From DATJGF01 sp035495315 (lineage in GTDB: Bacteria > Verrucomicrobiota > Verrucomicrobiia > Limisphaerales > UBA8199), in NCBI GenBank assembly GCA_035495315.1, contig DATJGF010000221.1, positions 1 to 6,692 of the forward strand: a stretch of DNA of 6,692 bases, read 5' to 3'. Numbering within the stretch: position 1 is the first letter of the stretch; each line of letters begins with the position of its first letter. A model generated the notes under the pieces. The model worked only from the letters and a program-made list of their open reading frames with translations, did no database searches and was not told the DNA's origin. Position numbers and translations under genes: made by a program. Of this stretch, positions 1 through 4,718 are shown piece after piece.

Positions 1-472
1 GCTTGTTAAAGGTCACCTTCTTCACGACCGGCGCCTTGTAAAGATCCAGGTCGAAATTGCACGGTTCCGAAACGGAGAAAACGTTGTGCAGGATTTCATC
101 CTGGTTGGGCCATTCCACCGTCGTGCCGACTGCGACCGGCAAAACGTGCGGTTCAAACATGGCCCCTTTTTGCAGCACTCGGCGCGTGGTAACCTGAACT
201 GGCTTTTCCGGCGTAGTGGCCGGCCGCGCCATTTGGTCATCCACATAAACGATGAAGTCCCGCATTTCGGCGTAATTGACCCGTTCGACAAATTTGAATT
301 GGCGGCTGTCATATTTGCCGCAGAGCAAATCGGCGCTCGCTCCCGTCTTGCCCTGGGCGCGAACCAGCCCCGTGATCGTCCCGGCCTGCCCGCAAGCCAT
401 CCCCAGGACAGCCGTGGCCAGCGACGCGACCAGCAGCCTGGGTCCTCGGCCTCGAACAAGGAAGGTATGCAT
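1..472 (-). CDS. Exported cupredoxin-like (methylamine-utilization/plastocyanin-type) protein, 3' end outside window
   Basis: Partial gene: 157 codons are visible from ATG at 472 and the frame is still open at the left edge. Residues about 11-26 (LLVASLATAVLGMA) form a hydrophobic export signal, so the product is probably periplasmic or membrane attached. C27 follows it, but GMAC is a poor lipobox. Residues 30-80 (from GTITGLVRAQGK to FIVYVDDQ) resemble the beta-sandwich region that precedes the copper domain in proteins often annotated as methylamine utilization proteins. Residues 108-157 start a cupredoxin fold: VGTTVEWPNQDEILHNVFSV, then FDLDLYKAP and KKVTF. H129 in the LHNVFS motif is the expected first copper ligand. 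The Cys-His-Met ligand loop would lie beyond the edge and cannot be checked. The ATG is 8 bases after the porin stop with no clear Shine-Dalgarno, suggesting translational coupling. An in-frame TTG overlapping that stop is a possible alternative start. Electron transfer or copper binding is inferred; the partner is unknown. Confidence 0.8.
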   Translation of the reverse strand, partial: MHTFLVRGRGPRLLVASLATAVLGMACGQAGTITGLVRAQGKTGASADLLCGKYDSRQFKFVERVNYAEMRDFIVYVDDQMARPATTPEKPVQVTTRRVLQKGAMFEPHVLPVAVGTTVEWPNQDEILHNVFSVSEPCNFDLDLYKAPVVKKVTFNK

Positions 473-480
473 CGGGGTGT

Positions 481-1902
481 TCAAAACTTAAAGGCCGCTT
501 CCAGGGCGAACAGATCCTCATGCTCGCGCCTCTCGCCGCCCAAAACCTTTCCCCGCTCGAACGTGTATTCGGCCTTGGTCAGCAGGTTTTCTCCCCAACG
601 ATAGCCCAGGCCCAGGCTTAGCCTCCAAATCTCTTCCGTCAATTTTGCCGGGGTTGGGTAACCAAAGAAATACTCGCCGAATTGCCCATTCCCCAGGATG
701 GGAAAGCCGTCATTGGCGAACACCTGGCTGAAACGGACGGCCGCATAAAGCTTGTGCGTCAGTTCGTGGACCACCTCCACGGAGTAATAATAAACATCGC
801 GTTGGTTATCGACTCCCGGCTCGTTGTCATCGTAATGGACGTAGCCGCCGGACAGGCTCACGTGCCCGCGCGGCAGGCGAAACGAAAGGTCCCCCTCCAC
901 CAGCTCCGCATGAAACTTCGTTGCCGCTCCCAGCGGGCGGATAAAACCGTTGCCGAACCACAGCGCGGACCACGGGTCGCCGTTGCCGTCGAGTTGGCCG
1001 GTCCGCATGCCGCTCAGGCTCGCGTGCAACCAGCGGGTCGGATCGAAGCCCACCCGGGCCGTGACCGATTTGTCCGCATCGAAATCGTTTACGTCAGATA
1101 AGCCGCCGTTTTGGATAGCCGCGACGTAACTCACCTTGCCCAGCCAACCGTAAAGCTCGAGGCCCTCATCCACACCCCACATATCGACGAGCGAATGGGA
1201 GATCAACGGGTTGTCGATCGCGTCGCGCGTCAAATACTCCTCGCCGAACGGGATATCGATCCGGCCAATCCGGAGGCCAAGCACGCGGTCCTGTTTCCAA
1301 ACCCGGGAGACATTCTCGAAATCCAGATACAATTCCCCGACGTGGAGCGACACGTCCCCCTGTTCGCGTGTGGCCAGGTTCAGTTCCGTGTAAAAATAAA
1401 CATCCTTCCAAATCGGCGCCTCCACGAACAGCTTCGCTTCGTCGATGCGGAATTCCGCGTTCGGAAATGTGCCGCGCGATCCGGTTTCGAAAAGTGCGAC
1501 GCCACCTTCCCCACTGAGGCTCACATTGCCGAAAGTGAAGGTCTTGGATTTCGGCGCTTCCTTTACTTCGCCGGCAAGGTCCTGCAATTCGCGTCCGCTG
1601 CGCGTGGTGGTCGATTCGATTTGATCAACTTTTCGAGTTAGCGATTCGATCAGGGTTTGTTGCCGGCGCAATTGTTCCTGGAGGGCGTCATTTTGTTGCT
1701 GAAGCAACCGCAATTGCTGTTTAACCCCCAAATCCTCGTCAGCTTGCAAATCTTTGATACCAAGCAACATGAGCACAATGCTCCCGGTATACACTGCGAG
1801 TCTGTTGTTGGTGCGGCGTGTCACTCCCTGTCGGGGAGCAAACCTTATGCCCCGGGGGCTCCCGGGCGGGAAAAGTCCGAATTCAAAAAAACCTACACGC
1901 AT
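481..1902 (-). CDS. Outer-membrane porin with N-terminal coiled coil (OprO/OprP- or DcaP-like architecture)
   Basis: The product has 473 residues from ATG 1902. A hydrophobic stretch at residues about 35-50 (LAVYTGSIVLMLLGI), followed by LQA and DED, looks like a signal peptide cleaved after A54. Residues about 61-100 are Gln/Leu-rich (QQLRLLQQQNDALQEQLRRQ) and should form a periplasmic coiled coil. From about residue 120 onward alternating polar/aromatic strands recur (DVYFYTELNLATREQGDVSL, RDVYYYSVEVVHEL, LSLGLGYRW), and the chain ends in LEAAFKF. A terminal Phe is the usual beta-barrel assembly signal. The pattern matches trimeric porins with a coiled-coil stalk; substrate specificity cannot be read. 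ATG 1902 was chosen for its strong GGAGG 8 bases upstream. It leaves an unusually long, basic 34-residue region before the signal core. GTG at 1824 would give a conventional signal peptide but has a poorly spaced ribosome site. The frame stays open upstream to 2034, but that would overlap the dinB start. It is first gene of an operon with the cupredoxin. Confidence 0.85.
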   Translation of the reverse strand: MRVGFFEFGLFPPGSPRGIRFAPRQGVTRRTNNRLAVYTGSIVLMLLGIKDLQADEDLGVKQQLRLLQQQNDALQEQLRRQQTLIESLTRKVDQIESTTTRSGRELQDLAGEVKEAPKSKTFTFGNVSLSGEGGVALFETGSRGTFPNAEFRIDEAKLFVEAPIWKDVYFYTELNLATREQGDVSLHVGELYLDFENVSRVWKQDRVLGLRIGRIDIPFGEEYLTRDAIDNPLISHSLVDMWGVDEGLELYGWLGKVSYVAAIQNGGLSDVNDFDADKSVTARVGFDPTRWLHASLSGMRTGQLDGNGDPWSALWFGNGFIRPLGAATKFHAELVEGDLSFRLPRGHVSLSGGYVHYDDNEPGVDNQRDVYYYSVEVVHELTHKLYAAVRFSQVFANDGFPILGNGQFGEYFFGYPTPAKLTEEIWRLSLGLGYRWGENLLTKAEYTFERGKVLGGERREHEDLFALEAAFKF

Positions 1903-1910
1903 GGGCGTTA

Positions 1911-1915
1911 CCTCC
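1911..1915 (-). promoter_or_regulatory. Ribosome binding site of the porin (decides its start)
   Basis: On the minus strand the sequence reads TGGAGGT, then GGAGG is followed by 8 bases and ATG at 1902. It is among the best Shine-Dalgarno matches in the window and is the main reason to prefer the 1902 start over ATG 2034 or GTG 1824. Confidence 0.7.
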
Positions 1916-1925
1916 AGACCCGTGA

Positions 1926-1953
1926 GAACCCGACCGGGCCCGCTTCCGGGTTC
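1926..1953. repeat. GC-rich inverted repeat in the porin 5' region
   Basis: GAACCCG at 1926-1932 and CGGGTTC at 1947-1953 are exact reverse complements separated by 14 bases, which themselves contain the palindrome CGGGCCCG. The element lies 24 bases upstream of the porin start codon and 68 bases before dinB. It could be an operator for the divergent genes or an RNA hairpin in the porin leader. No run of T follows on either strand, so a terminator is unlikely. Its function is unknown. Confidence 0.45.
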
Positions 1954-1990
1954 GGGCCTGATTCCTGTGCTTGAGCCAGGTGGGGTCGAT

Positions 1991-2005
1991 GCCTCAAATT
2001 GAGGC
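1991..2005. promoter_or_regulatory. Perfect 15-bp palindrome upstream of dinB, possible operator
   Basis: GCCTCAA-A-TTGAGGC has two perfect 7-bp arms around one central base. It ends 15 bases before the dinB ATG and lies 89 bases upstream of the porin start, a position suited to a dimeric repressor acting on dinB or on both divergent genes. It does not match the TGTTC-N4-GAACA LexA motif described for Verrucomicrobia. No such box was seen in the 118-base intergenic region, so SOS control is not supported. The GAGG of the right arm is 16 bases from the ATG, too far for a good ribosome site. Confidence 0.4.
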
Positions 2006-2020
2006 AGCGAAATCCAGTTT

Positions 2021-3100
2021 ATGGCCCGCGTCATTTTCCATCTCGATATGGACGCTTTCTACGCTTCTGTAGAACAGCGCGACCAACCTGCTCTGCGAGG
2101 CAAACCGGTCATCGTCGGCAGCCCGCCGACTCAGCGCGGCGTCGTCTGCGCGGCCAGTTATGAGGCCCGCAAATTCGGCGTTCGCTCCGCCATGCCCAGC
2201 GCCACCGCCGGCCGGCTTTGCCCGAACGGGATTTTCGTTCCCCCCCGCATGGAAAGTTATAAAGCGGAGTCAGTGAAAATCATGGAAATCCTGGCGCGCA
2301 CGAAGGCAGCCGTTGAACCGATGTCGATCGACGAAGCCTACCTCGAATTCCCGTCGGCCTCCGAATCCGGGCCGGATCCCGACGAGGCGTTGCGCGCCGC
2401 CCTGCCGATCGCGATCGAATTAAAACGCAGCATCCTCGAGGAACGCCGGCTGACCGCCACCATCGGCATCGGCGCCAACAAATTGTTGGCCAAGCTGGCC
2501 AGTGACTTCAAAAAGCCGGATGGCCTGACCTTGATTCCCGAGCGGGAAAAAATTCAGTTCCTGCGGCCGATGCCGGTGCGCGCGCTGCACGGAGTCGGCA
2601 AGGTCACGGAGGAAGTCCTGATGAATGCGGGGGTTCGGACCATCGGCGATCTGCAGGATTACCAGGCTGATTTGCGCGCGCTGGTCGGTTCCTTTGCCGC
2701 GCGCCTGCGCTCGTTTGCGTTCGGCGAGGACGATCGCCCGCTTGAATTGGGCGATCTCATCAAAAGCATCAGCAGCGAGGAGACGTTTTCGCGGGACACC
2801 GACGATCGCAAGATCCTGAGAAAATCTTTGCGCGACCAGGCGAACGACGTCGCCGCGAAACTCAAACGCAAACAACTCGCGGCCCAAACTATCCAGGTGA
2901 AATTACGTTACGGCGATTTCACCACGCTGACCCGCCAGGTGACCGTCGAAGAACCGATCACCGACAGCGAAGAGATTTATCGGCTGGCCTGTTTTCTATT
3001 GGCGAAAGAAAAGCTGGTGTGCCGGCCCTTGCGACTGCTTGGTTTAGGGGTCAGCGGGCTCGACCTGCCTGCCAGCCGGCAGTTGGTGCTGTGGGGTTAG
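2021..3100 (+). CDS. dinB: DNA polymerase IV (Y-family translesion polymerase DinB)
   Basis: This cytoplasmic, error-prone, template-directed polymerase extends primers past damaged bases and lacks a proofreading domain. The protein has 359 residues, close to the 351 of E. coli Pol IV. The palm motif FHLDMDAFYASVEQRD gives catalytic D9, and SIDEAYLEF gives D104 and E105. Y14 occupies the steric-gate position that excludes ribonucleotides. The finger region reads GVVCAASYEARKFGVRSAMP (40-59). The conserved TIGIGANKLLAKLASDFKKP spans 147-166, with a helix-hairpin-helix thumb around 184-213 (MPVRALHGVGKVTEEVL). The little-finger domain occupies about 247-345, including SSEETFSRD. The C-terminal QLVLWG (354-359) matches the beta-clamp binding tail, as in E. 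coli QLVLGL. ATG 2021 starts immediately before the first conserved strand, so the start is secure although no strong Shine-Dalgarno is visible. It is divergent from the porin and 167 bases before the next gene. A C7 run lies at 2240-2246. Confidence 0.97.
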   Translation: MARVIFHLDMDAFYASVEQRDQPALRGKPVIVGSPPTQRGVVCAASYEARKFGVRSAMPSATAGRLCPNGIFVPPRMESYKAESVKIMEILARTKAAVEPMSIDEAYLEFPSASESGPDPDEALRAALPIAIELKRSILEERRLTATIGIGANKLLAKLASDFKKPDGLTLIPEREKIQFLRPMPVRALHGVGKVTEEVLMNAGVRTIGDLQDYQADLRALVGSFAARLRSFAFGEDDRPLELGDLIKSISSEETFSRDTDDRKILRKSLRDQANDVAAKLKRKQLAAQTIQVKLRYGDFTTLTRQVTVEEPITDSEEIYRLACFLLAKEKLVCRPLRLLGLGVSGLDLPASRQLVLWG

Positions 3101-3120
3101 TGATCGCTTCATTAAACCTC

Positions 3121-3139
3121 CGCGAACCGGCGTTTCGCG
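3121..3139 (+). terminator. Weak terminator-like hairpin after dinB
   Basis: CGCGAA at 3121-3126 pairs with TTCGCG at 3134-3139 around a 7-base loop, 20 bases after the dinB stop. Only TTT follows the stem, so intrinsic termination would be weak. It may instead be a chance or regulatory hairpin. Confidence 0.35.
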
Positions 3140-3142
3140 TTT

Positions 3143-3161
3143 AGCAGTTAAGCAGTTAAGC
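3143..3161. repeat. Short tandem repeat AGCAGTTA x2
   Basis: AGCAGTTA occurs twice in tandem (3143-3150 and 3151-3158), followed by AGC. Read on the minus strand it has a TTAAC core, like the 9-bp units found at 6349-6468. The two may belong to the same class of intergenic microrepeat, although the period here is 8 rather than 9. Confidence 0.5.
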
Positions 3162-3180
3162 GGGCGGCGACATTTTTCCC

Positions 3181-3208
3181 TTGCCGCAAAGGTTATCCTG
3201 AATAGGAT
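3181..3208 (+). promoter_or_regulatory. Candidate promoter for the membrane/TPR-like gene
   Basis: TTGCCG at 3181-3186 and TAGGAT at 3203-3208 are separated by 16 bases and resemble weak sigma70 -35 and -10 boxes. The -10 candidate is embedded in the inverted repeat ATCCT-GAAT-AGGAT (3195-3208), so a repressor could also bind there. The match is loose and based only on sequence and position. Confidence 0.22.
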
Positions 3209-3209
3209 G

Positions 3210-3267
3210 AACTTATTCACTCTACGTCGGCGGGCGCTAGGGGAACCGCAATGCAAAGGAATAAGTT
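3210..3267 (+). promoter_or_regulatory. 9-bp inverted repeat spanning the ribosome site and ending at the start codon
   Basis: AACTTATTC at 3210-3218 and GAATAAGTT at 3259-3267 are perfect reverse complements, 40 bases apart. The right arm overlaps the end of the AAGGA ribosome site (3256-3260) and fills the spacer up to ATG 3268. If the RNA folds, initiation could be masked, as in a leader switch or RNA thermometer. The stem is AT-rich and the loop long, so coincidence is possible. Confidence 0.35.
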
Positions 3268-3271
3268 ATGA
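3251..3271 (+). CDS. Possible six-codon leader peptide (MQRNKL)
   Basis: ATG at 3251 follows AGGGGA (3239-3244) at a spacing of 6 bases. It encodes MQRNKL and ends at a TGA that overlaps the ATG of the next gene (ATGA at 3268-3271), the classic layout for translational coupling. Ribosomes on it would open the 9-bp inverted repeat described at 3210-3267. So short an ORF can easily arise by chance; only its ribosome site and the overlap argue for it. Confidence 0.2.
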   Translation: MQRNKL

Positions 3272-4410
3272 CTGAAGGGGATCTGAAAGAGCTTCAAGAA
3301 CGGGTTTCCGGGTTGGAAGTGAAGGTCGCTGGAACTGAGCGGCTTGTGGATCAAAAGCTCGCAGCGGCGGAGGTGCTGAATCAAACCAAGTTCACCAACG
3401 CTGAAAAGCTGGTAGACCTTGTCAAATCGGTCAACGGGGATCTAATGACTCAATTACGAACCCGCTGGGGACCCTTTCAGATCTACGGCGCTTTGCTTGC
3501 CTTGTTGTTCACCCTTTGTTTTGGCTACCAATTGTTCAAGACCGAGGAGAACAGGCGTTTGACCAACAAACTAGAACAAGCTAGCGACCTGTTGGAAACA
3601 CAAACCCGAGCGACTGCCAGTGTGCTGAGCGCTGTCTCGGGCGCGGCAGCATTGCTGCATAATGGACTCAGGGAATTTGAGCGGGGCGAATATGAGGATG
3701 CGCGCGATTATGCGCGGTCAGCCAACGACTTGTTAGCGGGGTGCAAGCGCCAACTCAAAACCCTGCAAACAAATTCTCCGCTGATGGAACCGATCCTTCA
3801 GGCACAGGTTTCGGCGCTTGCTCTCGTCGCTAGAACATCGTTCTACCTCGAAGACGTCGAGGGACTCAAAGCCGCCTCGAGCGAAATTCAGTCCGTGGAT
3901 CCAACCGCCTGGGAAGGATATCACTTCATGGGCTTGGCCATTGGATTTAAACCGACCGACAACGAGTCGGTCCTGAGGGAAATCATCGATCAGTACGAGC
4001 GCTCGATTAAAGAACATCCCAAGCGCAATAAAGACTACCTGAACCTCGCAGAAATTTACATGTTCATCGGGCAATTCGCAAACTCCAGCGCCAGAGCCGA
4101 ACGGTACCTAAAGGACCGCCCAAATGTTCAGAATGCCTCAACATTTTTATTGGAAGGTTATTATGCAGCTGCGAATTATTTGAACGATCAATTGGCGAGC
4201 CCCGACCGGCTCGAGGATTCTCTTAAGAAACTGAATACATATCCGAATGGGCCTTTGAAGGGGTTTTGGGACCCAACGTTTCTGGACGCGATTGTGCACA
4301 AACTCGATTCTCCTCCGAAAGGGTCACCTTTTGGCGATGTCGAACCTGCCCGCCGCCTGAAAGCAGCTCAGTTTCTTTCGACACTCAAGAAAAAAGCGAT
4401 CGAGAGATAG
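3268..4410 (+). CDS. Uncharacterised membrane-anchored protein with N-terminal coiled coil and TPR-like helical domain
   Basis: I do not recognise the family. The product has 380 residues. Residues about 1-60 are charged heptad-like helices (LKELQERVSGLEVKVAGTE). Residues 72-90 (IYGALLALLFTLCFGYQLF) form a single membrane segment. Residues 91-120 are helical again, possibly another coiled coil. From about 125 the chain is all-helical with TPR-like pieces: LREFERGEYEDARDYARSAN (134-153) and YLNLAEIYMFIGQF followed by ARAERYLKDRP (257-285). No catalytic motif or cleaved signal peptide is visible. The TPR side would face one compartment as a scaffold; R64/R66 before and K91 after the helix leave orientation unclear. 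ATG 3268 has AAGGA 7 bases upstream. Sampled 60-base lines within it (3541, 4021) are 48% and 43% GC, against 65% for sampled lines of dinB (2581) and the POT gene (5641), so it may be a later acquisition. It appears to be a single-gene unit. Confidence 0.75.
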   Translation: MTEGDLKELQERVSGLEVKVAGTERLVDQKLAAAEVLNQTKFTNAEKLVDLVKSVNGDLMTQLRTRWGPFQIYGALLALLFTLCFGYQLFKTEENRRLTNKLEQASDLLETQTRATASVLSAVSGAAALLHNGLREFERGEYEDARDYARSANDLLAGCKRQLKTLQTNSPLMEPILQAQVSALALVARTSFYLEDVEGLKAASSEIQSVDPTAWEGYHFMGLAIGFKPTDNESVLREIIDQYERSIKEHPKRNKDYLNLAEIYMFIGQFANSSARAERYLKDRPNVQNASTFLLEGYYAAANYLNDQLASPDRLEDSLKKLNTYPNGPLKGFWDPTFLDAIVHKLDSPPKGSPFGDVEPARRLKAAQFLSTLKKKAIER

Positions 4411-4711
4411 TCCACTGCCCCGACACGCCAGACAACAGCGTGGGCAGCCGCCTGATTAAAAATCGCTTTGCCTGCCAGGCTCCCAGGATTACCTGGAGGA
4501 AAACCTGTCGCGAAGTTATCTCGTACGGAACGATGTTCGGCGCCGCCGTTTGGCCGCGGAAGACATCTAACCCTCTCCACATTTTTAGCGCTCCCTCATT
4601 TGTCTGGACAACGCCACAAATTTCGCCGAGCTCCCTCAGCTTGCTTTCCAGGCCGATATTCTTGATAATCAGGGCAGCCGTAATTGCTGGCTGAATATTC
4701 AGTGTCGCCAC
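4385..4711 (-). CDS. Doubtful small ORF, hypothetical or gene remnant
   Basis: This 108-residue frame starts at GTG 4711 and fills most of the 308-base gap 4411-4718. Its last 26 bases overlap the end of the membrane/TPR-like gene tail to tail. Residues about 12-30 (ALIIKNIGLESKLRELGEI) look protein-like, with codons such as ATC, GGC, CTG, AAG and CTC that fit the genome. The C-terminal half (ISRSLFS end, PTLLSGVSGQW) looks less convincing. There is no good ribosome site and no recognised family. It could be a real small gene, the start of a decayed gene whose later part is out of frame, or chance. The rest of the gap shows only the hairpin at 4415-4447 and the palindrome at 4691-4702. Confidence 0.27.
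   Translation of the reverse strand: MATLNIQPAITAALIIKNIGLESKLRELGEICGVVQTNEGALKMWRGLDVFRGQTAAPNIVPYEITSRQVFLQVILGAWQAKRFLIRRLPTLLSGVSGQWTISRSLFS
4415..4447 (+). terminator. Hairpin after the membrane/TPR-like gene, no T tract
   Basis: CTGCC (4415-4419) pairs with GGCAG (4443-4447), and CACGC (4424-4428) pairs with GCGTG (4438-4442). The result is a 10-bp stem with a 4-base bulge and a 9-base loop, starting 4 bases after the stop. It lacks a following T run, so it may be a Rho-dependent or processing end rather than an intrinsic terminator. It also lies inside the doubtful minus-strand ORF 4385-4711. Confidence 0.3.
4691..4702. promoter_or_regulatory. Perfect 12-bp palindrome upstream of the POT transporter
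   Basis: CTGAATATTCAG is a perfect palindrome ending 16 bases before ATG 4719, a typical place for a repressor site or for overlap with a core promoter. No clear -10/-35 pair was identified around it. It would also fall within the first codons of the doubtful minus-strand ORF. The regulator is unknown. Confidence 0.35.
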
Positions 4712-4718
4712 AAATGCT

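Noticed and set aside
22..459. Minus-strand 145-codon ORF in another frame of the cupredoxin gene
   Set aside because: The frame starting at ATG 472 carries a signal peptide and the HNVFS copper-site motif; the other frame is Arg/Ser/Trp-rich noise.
86..604. Plus-strand 172-codon ORF opposite the cupredoxin and porin ends
   Set aside because: It is antisense to two genes with clear family features, is low in hydrophobic pattern and rich in Arg/Ser/Pro, and has no recognisable domain.
1903..2020. LexA/SOS box for dinB
   Set aside because: No TGTTC-N4-GAACA or similar spaced site was found; the palindrome present has a different sequence.
1903..2034. Upstream extension of the porin to ATG 2034
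   Set aside because: It would overlap the dinB start, adds a low-complexity Pro/Gly/Ser stretch and has no ribosome site, while 1902 has a strong one.
2420..2887. Minus-strand 155-codon ORF inside dinB
   Set aside because: Shadow of a well-supported polymerase gene; composition follows the opposite-strand codons.
3733..4074. Minus-strand 113-codon ORF inside the membrane/TPR-like gene
   Set aside because: The plus-strand frame is longer, has a good ribosome site and a coherent coiled-coil/membrane/helical layout.
4266..4694. Plus-strand 142-codon ORF across the end of the membrane/TPR-like gene
   Set aside because: It begins inside that gene in another frame, has no ribosome site and is Ser/Pro/Arg-rich without domain features.
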